Assembly (NCBI GenBank): GCA_017399915.1
Contig: JAFQAS010000049.1
Location: forward strand, 58,063 to 122,062
Direction of reading: 5' to 3'
DNA length: 64,000 bases
Origin: Muribaculaceae bacterium
Lineage (GTDB): Bacteria > Bacteroidota > Bacteroidia > Bacteroidales > Muribaculaceae
The notes under the pieces were generated by a model. The model saw nothing but the letters and a program-made list of their open reading frames with translations, made no database searches and had not been told where the DNA came from. Position 1 is the stretch's first letter. Each line of letters opens with the position of its first letter. This document shows, piece after piece, positions 33,712 through 42,303 of the stretch. The position numbers and the translations under genes were made by a program.

Positions 33712-35394
33712 ATGAACAAAAAACTTCTCTTCACCCTCCTCATCGGAGGTACAGTCGTATTAACCGGCTGCAACAAAAAGGTTGCACCATTTGAAAGCAA
33801 CTATTTCTCAGTAAATCCAAGTCCGCTTGAAGTACAAGGCAAAACTGTCCCCGGTAAAGTAACCGCTAAAATCCCTGCTAAAGTTTTTGTTAAAAACGCA
33901 GAGATAAAAGTCACTCCATTGCTTAACGTGAATGGTGTAGAAACTCCCGGACAAGCATATACTTTCCAAGGCGAAAAAGTGCGTGGCAACAGCCCTGTTA
34001 TCAGCTACAATCAAGGTGGTTCATTTGTAATTCCCGTAAACTATGCCTACACTCCCGGCATGGAAGATGCTACTTTGTCACTTAAATTTGATGTTACACA
34101 GGGCAAAAAACAATATGCACTTCCTAATGTAACTGTGGCAAAAGGTGTTAACACCACATCAACTCTTGCCGATGTTGCCACTACAACTCCCGCTATCGCT
34201 CCCGACAAATTCCAACGCGTAATTAGCGAAAAATATGATGCTAATATCAACTTCCTCATCAATCAAGCAAAACTCCGTGATTCAGAAGTAAATAGCGAAG
34301 ATTTCTTAGGATTTATGCAACAAATCGAATCAGCGAGCAACGATTCTACCCGTCAAATCAAAGAAATCCACATCAAATCAGCAGCTTCTCCCGAAGGTGG
34401 TGTTGAATACAACGAAAAACTTGCTGAAAAACGCGAAAAAAACACTAACGATTATCTCCAAAAATCGTTTAAAGACAAAAACATCTCCAACATTGGCGAA
34501 ATCGTAGGTTCATTCACTGCTCAAGATTGGGAAGGGTTCCAAAAACTCGTAGGCGAAAGTGAAATTCAAGACAAAGAACTTATTCTTAGCGTTCTTTCAA
34601 TGTATGACGACCCCGAAATTCGCGAAAGAGAAATCCGCAATATGTCGGCAATTTTCGACCAACTTGCAATCGAAATTCTTCCAAAACTTCGTTACTCTCG
34701 TCTTTCTGCCACTGTTGACGTAATCGGCAAAAGCGACGAACAAATCAAAGAAGTATACGCTGCTAAGCCCGACAGCTTGACTATCGATGAAATTCTTTAT
34801 CTTGCCAACTTGACAAAAGACAATAAAGAAAAAATCAATATCTATCAAACTGCAGCCAACATCTATAGCAACGACTATCGTGCATTCAACAACCTTGGCG
34901 CTTGTCAATTTGCCGATGGCAACTACACCGAAGCTACTAAAAACATCAAAAAAGCATTAGAACTCAACCCTTCATGTGGCGAAGCTAACGTGAACCTCGG
35001 TATCATCTCATTGCTTAATGATGACTACGAAAATGCATTGGTGCAACTTGGCTATGGCGCAGGCATTGACACCGACGAAGCCCGTGGCGTTTACTACCTC
35101 AAAAATGGCGATCCTCAAGCTGCAGTAAGAGCTTTTGGCGACACTAAATCAAATAACGCGGCTCTTGCTCAAATCTTAACTAAAGATTACAGCAAAGCAA
35201 AGAAAACAATCGCTTCAATCAGCACTCCCGATGCTACTACTCATTATTTGACCGCTGTTCTTGGCGCTCGCACCAACAATGAAGGTTTGATCGTCAACAG
35301 CCTTCGTCAAGCTATTAAACTCGATAGCTCTCTCAAAGCTAAAGCGCTTAAAGACCCTGAATTTGCCAACTTCAACATAGCAGCTAAACTCTAA
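33712..35394 (+). CDS. TPR-containing lipoprotein
   Basis: This 560-residue protein has a lipobox (TVVLTGC, cysteine 20) and a beta-rich N-terminal part (about 25-165). A central region contains KEIHIKSAASPEGGVEYNEK and LAEKREKNTNDYLQKSF, which resembles an OmpA-like peptidoglycan-binding entry. C-terminal TPRs (about 375-470) follow, with YRAFNNLGACQFADGNYTEA and KNIKKALELNPSCGEANVNL. It is probably periplasmic on the outer membrane. It overlaps the histidine-rich lipoprotein gene by one base, so translation is coupled. Confidence 0.7.
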   Translation: MNKKLLFTLLIGGTVVLTGCNKKVAPFESNYFSVNPSPLEVQGKTVPGKVTAKIPAKVFVKNAEIKVTPLLNVNGVETPGQAYTFQGEKVRGNSPVISYNQGGSFVIPVNYAYTPGMEDATLSLKFDVTQGKKQYALPNVTVAKGVNTTSTLADVATTTPAIAPDKFQRVISEKYDANINFLINQAKLRDSEVNSEDFLGFMQQIESASNDSTRQIKEIHIKSAASPEGGVEYNEKLAEKREKNTNDYLQKSFKDKNISNIGEIVGSFTAQDWEGFQKLVGESEIQDKELILSVLSMYDDPEIREREIRNMSAIFDQLAIEILPKLRYSRLSATVDVIGKSDEQIKEVYAAKPDSLTIDEILYLANLTKDNKEKINIYQTAANIYSNDYRAFNNLGACQFADGNYTEATKNIKKALELNPSCGEANVNLGIISLLNDDYENALVQLGYGAGIDTDEARGVYYLKNGDPQAAVRAFGDTKSNNAALAQILTKDYSKAKKTIASISTPDATTHYLTAVLGARTNNEGLIVNSLRQAIKLDSSLKAKALKDPEFANFNIAAKL

Positions 35395-35873
35395 TGAAAG
35401 TTATTAATTTTTTAAGCATCGCAGCTATTGCTGTTGGCATTAGTGCATGTAGCAACTCGACTACCACTACTTCGTCAAATGAAGGAACATGTGCCGACAC
35501 TTGCACCACTCATAATCACGAGCATAACCATGGGCACGCCCATGGCGATGCTTGCGAAGGGCACAACCACGAAATGGTAGTAGTGGGCGTGGCTCAACAA
35601 GGTGATTATAAATCGGGCAAAATCACTATCAACACGCTTAGTGGAGAAAGAAAAGATTTCAATTATAAGGAATCTAATCAAGATAAGATCGCTGCATGGC
35701 AAGCCGGCGACACAGTGTCGATTATCATCGACCACCATCACCATGGCGATAAAGCTCACGATTCTATCGTAGCAATTAAGATTGGTGAGGTAAAAACGGC
35801 TGCACACGCTCACGAAAATTGTGAAGGAGAAGGTCACGAACACCATGACCACGACCATGGTCACAATCATTAA
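35394..35873 (+). CDS. Histidine-rich lipoprotein, likely metal binding
   Basis: The 159-residue protein has a lipobox (AVGISAC, cysteine 19). About 22 histidines occur in three clusters: THNHEHNHGHAHGDACEGHN, DHHHHGDKAHD and the tail EGHEHHDHDHGHNH. Four further cysteines lie outside the lipobox (SNEGTCADTCTT, DACEGH, ENCEGEG). A short beta-rich domain (GDYKSGKITINTLSGERKDF) sits between the clusters. The composition predicts zinc, nickel or cobalt binding in the periplasm or at the surface; the role is inferred from composition only. A terminator follows. Confidence 0.65.
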   Translation: MKVINFLSIAAIAVGISACSNSTTTTSSNEGTCADTCTTHNHEHNHGHAHGDACEGHNHEMVVVGVAQQGDYKSGKITINTLSGERKDFNYKESNQDKIAAWQAGDTVSIIIDHHHHGDKAHDSIVAIKIGEVKTAAHAHENCEGEGHEHHDHDHGHNH

Positions 35874-35899
35874 TCGAAATAATTTCCTATAATATAACA

Positions 35900-35934
35900 A
35901 AAGCCTCGCACTTCAACAGTGAGAGGCTTTTTTT
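35900..35934 (+). terminator. Rho-independent terminator of the TPR/His-rich operon
   Basis: AAAGCCTC(G)CACT pairs with AGTG(A)GAGGCTTT, with seven T at the end. Confidence 0.9.
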
Positions 35935-35967
35935 CATGTTTTATATTAGTATTTCGTCTTACAGATG

Positions 35968-36040
35968 AGCGGTAAACGAGGCTCGAACTCGCGACCCTCA
36001 GCTTGGGAAGCTGATGCTCTACCAACTGAGCTATTACCGC
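35968..36040 (-). tRNA. tRNA-Gly (anticodon CCC)
   Basis: The minus strand folds as a 73-nt cloverleaf: acceptor GCGGTAA/TTACCGC, D-arm AGCTCAGTTGGTAGAGC, anticodon stem TCAGC/GCTGA with loop TTCCCAA (CCC), and T-arm GCGAGTTCGAGCCTCGT. The 3' CCA is not encoded. The discriminator base is U. Confidence 0.93.
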
Positions 36041-36193
36041 AATCTATTTTGCAAAGATACACATATTTTTTGGTTCATTACACAAGAAACTCAAAAAAAT
36101 ATATTCCACGCATTTCGATCCTCGCATAAAATCGCGCATAAAATAAGCGAGAGAATCATGATAATCCTCTCGCTATCTTTATTTTAGAGTATC

Positions 36194-36706
36194 TTATTTT
36201 TTAATACAAGCGTTGAGTTTTTCTTCGGCCTTTGCCTTAGCATCGGCGCCGGTAAATTTCTCAAAATTTCCTTCTTTGTCGGCTACGATAATCACAGGCA
36301 CATCGGTCTTAGCCACACCAAATTCTTTCATCACATTAGGATTTTTGTCGAAATTGGCATAAATAAATTCAGCCTTGCCATCATATTTTGTTGAAATATC
36401 GCCTGAGAGCAATGCTGTTTCGGCCAAGGCCTTATCACCTACTTCGATAAACACCACGTTACTTGCTCTCTTTATCGATTCTTTTGAGATATTCACACCG
36501 CTCACTTCATTCATTTTTCCACCCAACGACACGGTTTCTTTTTCTCGTGAAGGTTTGTTTTCTATTGCCTCAGGATCGCCAAATGAATTAGTTTGTGCTA
36601 CTGAATCTGTTGCATTTTTGTCAGAGCTATCGCTTGCTCCACACGACACCATCATCATGCCCACCGACATAATTGATGCCACCAATAATAAATTTAATTT
36701 TTTCAT
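36194..36706 (-). CDS. Thioredoxin-fold lipoprotein without CXXC
   Basis: The 170-residue protein starts at the ATG at 36706, giving a lipobox (GMMMVSC, cysteine 22). The mature part has a low-complexity acidic/serine linker, then a thioredoxin-like pattern (SNVVFIEVGDKALAETALLS, KAEFIYANFDKNPNVMKEFG, TDVPVIIVADKEGNFEKFTG). The position of the redox CXXC holds no cysteine pair. It may therefore be a structural or chaperone-like relative; the function is unknown. It is downstream of two related lipoprotein genes. Confidence 0.6.
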   Translation of the reverse strand: MKKLNLLLVASIMSVGMMMVSCGASDSSDKNATDSVAQTNSFGDPEAIENKPSREKETVSLGGKMNEVSGVNISKESIKRASNVVFIEVGDKALAETALLSGDISTKYDGKAEFIYANFDKNPNVMKEFGVAKTDVPVIIVADKEGNFEKFTGADAKAKAEEKLNACIKK

Positions 36707-36752
36707 ATCTTTATTGTTTTTTATTCTAAACGTATTTTTTGTGAATTTATTT

Positions 36753-37358
36753 TTAATAATATGCAATAACACGCATCTCAGCGCCTTTCTCTTGCGATAG
36801 AGAATCACTTTTACCTTCATTGCGCGACACATATTCGCGTGATAACCAATTCCCTTTATCGTCTATTTGAGTATAATTGTAATCAGTCACAGTCAATCCA
36901 TCGGGGCTTTTCGTGCTATCTACCACCACTAAATCCTTCTCATCGTAACTTAAACGTGCACGGCTGCTCCACCCTTGACCTTCTTCGCGAATAGCACTCA
37001 CTCTACCCTTTTCGTCATATCTAAAGCTTACAACATATTTTAAATCAATACCAGTATCTGACTTATATGGGAATAGCAACATTTTAATACGGTCAATCGA
37101 ATCGCGTTCGACCTCAACCAAGCTATCACATTCCAACATTCCATCTACCGAGAATTTAAACATTCTATTCTCAAAATAGTAGTCATCGTTGTAAGTCACA
37201 CTTCTTACAGCCCCATTCAATTGAAATGTAGCCAAATCGGGATGAGCCACTTCGGCTTCAGCATCTACTTGCGCTACTTTATCCGAGCCGCCACATGAGC
37301 TAATCACTCCAACAGCAACCACTGCAAGCATTATCGCTTTAATTCTTTTCTTAATCAT
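36753..37358 (-). CDS. Small lipoprotein, paralogue of the next gene upstream
   Basis: This 201-residue protein has a lipobox (VGVISSC, cysteine 22). The sequence HPDLATFQLNGAVRSVTYND with YDEKGRVSAIREEGQGW, SYDEKDLVV and DKGNWLSREYV parallels the protein at 37383-38117. Units of the form YDxxGR suggest small beta-hairpin repeats. No named family is recognised. The two genes are 24 nt apart, pointing to tandem duplication within an operon. Confidence 0.6.
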   Translation of the reverse strand: MIKKRIKAIMLAVVAVGVISSCGGSDKVAQVDAEAEVAHPDLATFQLNGAVRSVTYNDDYYFENRMFKFSVDGMLECDSLVEVERDSIDRIKMLLFPYKSDTGIDLKYVVSFRYDEKGRVSAIREEGQGWSSRARLSYDEKDLVVVDSTKSPDGLTVTDYNYTQIDDKGNWLSREYVSRNEGKSDSLSQEKGAEMRVIAYY

Positions 37359-37382
37359 AATTTTAATTTATATTACACCCGT

Positions 37383-38117
37383 TTACTTGCTATAATAAGT
37401 AATCGTACGGCTTTCGGTTGTGGTTTCAGTATTTTCAGATTTCTCATTTGTCCCTGTATCTGTAGAAATTTCTCGGTCTATTGCAGAGCGAGATGTCCAA
37501 TTTCCATACTTATCCACATTTTTATACTTATAATTTATGGTCCTTTTTGTTAAATACCATCTAATTTGTCCTTCTGCATTATAACTAACTTCAAAGCCTC
37601 TCTCATCATATACCAAAGTGCCATCGATAGATCCCACAGTTGCATACCCTATCGATTGCCCCGACATTGATTTAGGTCTTCCGTCCTTATCATAGATAAA
37701 GGTAAACACACTACCCCACCCATTTTCAGAGATTTCCAATTCAGCAATACGCCCAATTTCATCACGTCTTATTACCTTACAATTACCCTCATTCAATAAC
37801 TTACCATCTTCTGAGAATAAAGCCTTTCCAACATAAAATCCGTTATTATGCGTTACACTCTTAACCGGACCGTGGAGATTAAATATAGCCAAGTCGGGAG
37901 TTACACGAGTGCGACGAGCTATTGAATCTTGACGGATTGAGTCTTGGCGGATTGAGTCTTGGCGTTGAGCTTCGATTGCCATTTCCACTTTTTTGACCGA
38001 ATCGGCACGCAATGAGTCTTCGGTTGATTTTTCACTTTGATTAGCTTTTTCAGTGTTGCCACACGACATTGTCATTGTCAATGCTGCTGTTGCAAAAACA
38101 TATAATAATTTTTTCAT
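37383..38117 (-). CDS. Small lipoprotein with RQDSI repeats
   Basis: This 244-residue protein has a lipobox (LTMTMSC, cysteine 19). A charged linker with tandem RQDSI units (QRQDSIRQDSIRQDSIARR) follows, then the same domain as its neighbour: TPDLAIFNLHGPVKSVTHNN, YDKDGRPKSMSG, YDERGFEVSYNAEGQIRWYL, DKYGNWTSRSA. Function is unknown. The RQDSI repeat is encoded by 15-nt direct repeats (about 37922-37965), so its length may vary between strains. Confidence 0.6.
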   Translation of the reverse strand: MKKLLYVFATAALTMTMSCGNTEKANQSEKSTEDSLRADSVKKVEMAIEAQRQDSIRQDSIRQDSIARRTRVTPDLAIFNLHGPVKSVTHNNGFYVGKALFSEDGKLLNEGNCKVIRRDEIGRIAELEISENGWGSVFTFIYDKDGRPKSMSGQSIGYATVGSIDGTLVYDERGFEVSYNAEGQIRWYLTKRTINYKYKNVDKYGNWTSRSAIDREISTDTGTNEKSENTETTTESRTITYYSK

Positions 38118-38148
38118 GACAATTCTTTATATATTGTTTATTTTATAT

Positions 38149-38661
38149 CTATTCCTTGATCCATGCGCCTACTATTTCGGCAATATAAATATTATGCAAT
38201 GACCCGCCGGGTCCATCGTTATACCATTTTGCGAGAGAGTCTTTGTCTAAGAATTTCTCTGCTTTTAATTCATCAACATATAGCACTTTACAATCGAGCA
38301 CCAAGCGTGCTTCTTCAAATGTCACCTGCCCTGTGGGCAATGTTTTTGCAGTTAATCCTTTGAAATTCATTTTGTCGAAATTGCGACCGCTCTCCTTTCC
38401 CATCACTCCGAGCATCTTTTTCATGTCTGAGGAGAAGAATGAGAGTGTGAAACGATGAGTGTGGGCAATGAATTGGTCGGTGTAACGCTCGGGACGCACA
38501 TAAGCCGTTGCCACATGTTTTCCCCACAATTCGCCAACTCCACCCCAACTGGCTGTCATCATATTATATTTCGCCTCATCACCGGCAGTGATAAGCATCC
38601 AATCACTCGCAATGAGCTTGATGAAATTATCGTTGATTTCAATAGGATTAATCTCTTTCAT
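38149..38661 (-). CDS. Flavin reductase family protein
   Basis: The 170-residue protein fits the flavin reductase-like FMN-binding split-barrel family (DWMLITAGDEAKYNMMTASW, VATAYVRPERYTDQFI, FTLSFFSSDMKKMLGVMGKE). Members bind FMN and act as NAD(P)H:flavin oxidoreductases or uncharacterised reductases. No clear partner monooxygenase lies nearby, so the physiological electron acceptor is unknown. Confidence 0.82.
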   Translation of the reverse strand: MKEINPIEINDNFIKLIASDWMLITAGDEAKYNMMTASWGGVGELWGKHVATAYVRPERYTDQFIAHTHRFTLSFFSSDMKKMLGVMGKESGRNFDKMNFKGLTAKTLPTGQVTFEEARLVLDCKVLYVDELKAEKFLDKDSLAKWYNDGPGGSLHNIYIAEIVGAWIKE

Positions 38662-38685
38662 AGTTAAAACTTTTTATATAACAAA

Positions 38686-38723
38686 GGAGCACACACATCG
38701 ACAAATCGCAACGTGTATGCTCC
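38686..38723 (-). terminator. Hairpin after mdh
   Basis: GGAGCATACAC pairs with GTGTGTGCTCC on the minus strand. The following T-run is weak. It separates mdh from the flavin reductase gene. Confidence 0.55.
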
Positions 38724-38775
38724 AATCTTTGCTTATTGTTTTAAGGGGTTGTCCCCTTATTAACATGCTAATTTA

Positions 38776-39702
38776 TTAAGCGAGTGCAGCATTAGTGTTG
38801 CGCACAGCGTCGGCACTTTTCTTGAAGAGTGCTTTTTCTTCGTCGTTAAGGTCGAATTCAACGATTTTTTCGATACCACCTTTACCGAGGATACAAGGAA
38901 CACCGATGCAGATGTCGCTTTCGCCATATTCGCCTTCGAGCAATGCGCTACAAGGGATAAGTTTCTTTTGGTCGTGGATCACAGCAGCAGCCACTTGAGC
39001 AGCAGCAGCACCTGGAGCATACCAAGCTGAAGTGCCAAGAAGACCTGTCAATGTAGCACCACCTACCATAGTGTCGGCAGCAACTTTAGCGAGAGTATCA
39101 GCTTCGAGAAGAGTTGAAGCAGGGATACCGCGATAAGCAGCATAGCGAGTCAAAGGAATCATTGTAGTGTCACCATGACCACCGATTACGATACCTTCGA
39201 TTTCGTTAGGATTAGCGTTGAGAGCTTGGCTGAGATAGAATTTGAAACGTGCGCTATCGAGTGCTCCACCCATACCGATGATGCGGTTTTTAGGAAGACC
39301 GCTTGTTTTGTGGATAAGGTAAGTCATTGTATCCATTGGGTTAGATACACACACGATAACAGCGTTAGGAGAATATTTCAATACGCTATCAGTAACTGAT
39401 TTTACGATACCTGCGTTAACACCGATAAGTTCTTCGCGAGTCATACCTGGTTTGCGAGGAATACCTGAAGTGATAACAACTACATCGCTACCTGCTGTTT
39501 TTTCGTAATCGTTAGTAACACCTGTGAGACGAGTGTTGATGTTAAGGATATTAGCTGTTTGCATGATATCCATTGCTTTACCTTCTGAAAGACCTTCTTT
39601 GATGTCGATCAATACTACTTCGTCGGCAACACCTGTTGTTACCAATACATTTGCACATGTTGCGCCCACATTTCCGGCGCCTACAACTGTAACTTTTGAC
39701 AT
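38776..39702 (-). CDS. mdh: Malate dehydrogenase (LDH-like type)
   Basis: The 308-residue enzyme interconverts malate and oxaloacetate with NAD. Features are the NAD motif VTVVGAGNVGATCANVL, the substrate loop SGIPRKPGMTREELIGVN and the catalytic histidine 176 in GGHGDTTMIPLTRYA. Arginines in the mobile loop fit malate rather than lactate. A -7 element TAAATTTG lies about 70 nt upstream (minus strand, near 39774-39781). Confidence 0.95.
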   Translation of the reverse strand: MSKVTVVGAGNVGATCANVLVTTGVADEVVLIDIKEGLSEGKAMDIMQTANILNINTRLTGVTNDYEKTAGSDVVVITSGIPRKPGMTREELIGVNAGIVKSVTDSVLKYSPNAVIVCVSNPMDTMTYLIHKTSGLPKNRIIGMGGALDSARFKFYLSQALNANPNEIEGIVIGGHGDTTMIPLTRYAAYRGIPASTLLEADTLAKVAADTMVGGATLTGLLGTSAWYAPGAAAAQVAAAVIHDQKKLIPCSALLEGEYGESDICIGVPCILGKGGIEKIVEFDLNDEEKALFKKSADAVRNTNAALA

Positions 39703-39912
39703 AATACTATTATTTATAAATCGATTTATAAAATTAAATTCTCAATAATCCATAGTTGGACAATATATCTATGCAAATTTAATTATTTTATTTGTTATCA
39801 CAGCAACATTTACTAAAATTTATCATTTTATTTTTCAACAACCCCACATTAATTACCTCTATTCCTATCTTATCGGCAAATTACCTTTATTATGACATAA
39901 CAACAAAGCTCA

Positions 39913-40329
39913 TCAAAATTTCACGTTATGGTAATCAAATTCTAATGCATCTATTATCTCAATAGAATCATTCGCCATTGTGGCCCATACTATCAATTTT
40001 TGAGAATCATTTTTGAATACAATTTGAGACACATATAAAGTATCTTGTGGGGACTCCAATAATGAATATAGTTTTTGTGCAGGCTGATATTCATAAAAAT
40101 TTGCATTTTTATGGACACATAGAGGTGTGATTGCTATAGGTGAGCCATACTTTCTAAAGCCCTTTTCTAAAATATCTTCATCTAAATGCTCAATAACGTT
40201 CAACTTCTCTGCGTCAAGATTTTTAGCATCTACAGCTAATGAATTTACAGTTATTATAATAAAACTAATTGCCACAAAACCGCATATTGTGTTAATAAAC
40301 GTCTTTAATAATCCATTCATAATACTCAT
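39913..40329 (-). CDS. Small membrane-anchored or secreted hypothetical protein
   Basis: A 138-residue protein starting at ATG 40329, or 135 residues from ATG 40320. An N-terminal hydrophobic segment (GFVAISFIIITVNSLAVDA) is followed by an alpha/beta domain (SQKLIVWATMANDSIEIIDA). No family recognised. It is a single gene between mdh and the exporter. Confidence 0.5.
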   Translation of the reverse strand: MSIMNGLLKTFINTICGFVAISFIIITVNSLAVDAKNLDAEKLNVIEHLDEDILEKGFRKYGSPIAITPLCVHKNANFYEYQPAQKLYSLLESPQDTLYVSQIVFKNDSQKLIVWATMANDSIEIIDALEFDYHNVKF

Positions 40330-40445
40330 TCGTTTTATGTTTACAAATATAATTATTATTACATGGAAATACAATGCTTTTTCAATATTTGCGCATTTAA
40401 TTTCTGTTTATGGCAATTGTTTCACGAAATTACAAGAAAAAGCCG

Positions 40446-40453
40446 TAACTTTG
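40446..40453 (+). promoter_or_regulatory. Promoter -7 element 4 nt before the ATG at 40458 (near-leaderless)
   Basis: TAACTTTG is followed by TGGC and ATG, the same spacing as at 19402, 28513 (minus) and 28564. Confidence 0.6.
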
Positions 40454-40457
40454 TGGC

Positions 40458-42284
40458 ATGAAAGATTTTTTTAAGATATTGAGGAGATTTGTTGCTCCCT
40501 ATAAGAAATATATTGCGCTAAATATCATTTTTAATATTTTAGCGGCGTTTTTGACTTTGTTCTCGTTTGCTATCATCGTTCCAATTTTGGAGATGTTGTT
40601 TGAGATTAAGCAAGCCACCTACACTTTTATGCCTTGGGATAGCGCAAGCCTAAAAGATGTAGTAATCAATAATTTCTACTACTATACTCAAGAGCTGCTT
40701 GCCACACATGGAGCGTCGTTCACTCTCGCCATGCTTGCTGTGGCGTTGGTGGTGATGACATTGCTCAAAACCGGTGCGGCATATCTTAGCTCTTATTTTA
40801 TTGTGCCATTGCGTTCGGGCGTTGTGCGCGACTTGCGTAACTGCGTTTACGATAAAATCACTTCGCTCCCCATTGCCTTCTTCTCTTCAGAGCGTAAAGG
40901 CGATGTGATAGCCCGCATGAGTGGTGATGTGACCGAGATTGAAAACTCTATCATGGCATCGCTCGATATGATGTTTAAAAACCCGGTGATGATTATAGTG
41001 TGTTTGGCGATGATGATTACCGTGTCGTGGCAGTTGACCCTCTTCGTATTGGTGTTGCTCCCTATTGCCGGTTTTGTGATGGGCAAAGTGGGCAAACGCC
41101 TCAAACGCAAATCGCTCGAAGGGCAAGAACAAGTGGGATTGATTATGTCGTTCCTCGAAGAAACCCTTGGCGGACTACGCATCATAAAAGCTTTTAACGC
41201 CGAAGACAAAGTGAAAAAGAGATTTCACGATGGCACTCAAAAATTCTATAACATATCAAACAATGTGGCACGTCGCCAATCGTTGGCTCACCCCATGAGC
41301 GAACTCCTTGGCACCACGGCCATAGCAATCGTGTTGTGGTTTGGCGGCACATTGATTCTTGGCGGATATTCCGACATTAATGCTGCCGGATTCATATATT
41401 ATATGGTGATTTTCTATAGCATCATCAACCCTGCAAAAGACCTTTCGAAAGCGATGTATGCCATTCAAAAGGGGCTTGCTTCGATGGAGCGTGTGGATAA
41501 AATCCTCGGTAGCGACAACCCTATCAAAGACCCTGCCGAGCCTAAGGAATTTAAAGATTTCAAAGGCGACATTGAATATCGCGGCGTGACATTCAGTTAT
41601 GGCAACACTCCTGTAATTCACGATGTGAGCCTTCATATCCCTGCCGGCAAAACAGTGGCGTTAGTGGGTCAATCGGGTTCGGGCAAATCAACCATGGCCG
41701 ACCTCCTACCCCGCTTCTACGACGTGGATAGTGGCGGCATCTTTGTCGACGGCATAAACATCAAAGACCTCAAGGTGTATGACTTGCGCGCCGTGATGGG
41801 AAATGTAAACCAAGAAGCGATATTGTTTAACGACACCTTCTATGGTAACATCACCTTTGGAGTGAAAAATGCCACAATGGAGCAAGTGGAAGAGGCTGCA
41901 CGCATTGCCAATGCTCACGACTTTATCATGGAGTCGGAAAACGGATATGAAACCAACATAGGCGACCGCGGCTGCAAGCTATCGGGCGGACAACGTCAAC
42001 GCCTCTCTATTGCCCGTGCAATCCTCAAGAATCCTCCCATCTTGATTCTCGACGAAGCAACCTCGGCGCTCGACTCTGAAAGCGAAAAACTTGTGCAAGA
42101 AGCGCTCGACCGCTTGATGAAGGACCGCACCACCCTCGTTATCGCACACCGATTGTCGACTATCAAAAATGCCGACATGATATGCGTGATGCACGAAGGT
42201 CGCATTGTAGAAAGCGGCACTCACGACGAGCTCCTCGCCCTCAATCGCTACTACAAACGCCTCGTTGATATGCAAAAATTCTAA
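40458..42284 (+). CDS. ABC exporter, MsbA-like (fused membrane and ATPase domains)
   Basis: The 608-residue half-transporter has six membrane helices in the first ~320 residues, then the ATPase domain: Walker A VALVGQSGSGKSTMADLL near residue 400, Q-loop NVNQEAILFND, signature LSGGQRQRLSIARAI, Walker B ILILDEATSALD and H-loop VIAHRLST. The family exports lipid A, other lipids or drugs as homodimers. MsbA function is plausible but not provable from sequence. The CapA-like gene starts 20 nt after its stop. Confidence 0.9.
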   Translation: MKDFFKILRRFVAPYKKYIALNIIFNILAAFLTLFSFAIIVPILEMLFEIKQATYTFMPWDSASLKDVVINNFYYYTQELLATHGASFTLAMLAVALVVMTLLKTGAAYLSSYFIVPLRSGVVRDLRNCVYDKITSLPIAFFSSERKGDVIARMSGDVTEIENSIMASLDMMFKNPVMIIVCLAMMITVSWQLTLFVLVLLPIAGFVMGKVGKRLKRKSLEGQEQVGLIMSFLEETLGGLRIIKAFNAEDKVKKRFHDGTQKFYNISNNVARRQSLAHPMSELLGTTAIAIVLWFGGTLILGGYSDINAAGFIYYMVIFYSIINPAKDLSKAMYAIQKGLASMERVDKILGSDNPIKDPAEPKEFKDFKGDIEYRGVTFSYGNTPVIHDVSLHIPAGKTVALVGQSGSGKSTMADLLPRFYDVDSGGIFVDGINIKDLKVYDLRAVMGNVNQEAILFNDTFYGNITFGVKNATMEQVEEAARIANAHDFIMESENGYETNIGDRGCKLSGGQRQRLSIARAILKNPPILILDEATSALDSESEKLVQEALDRLMKDRTTLVIAHRLSTIKNADMICVMHEGRIVESGTHDELLALNRYYKRLVDMQKF

Positions 42285-42303
42285 CAAACACAAAATGCTA
42301 TAT

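Noticed and set aside
35475..35900. Minus-strand 141-residue hydrophobic frame
   Set aside because: It is the antisense shadow of the histidine-rich gene; His codons read backwards give Met/Val codons.
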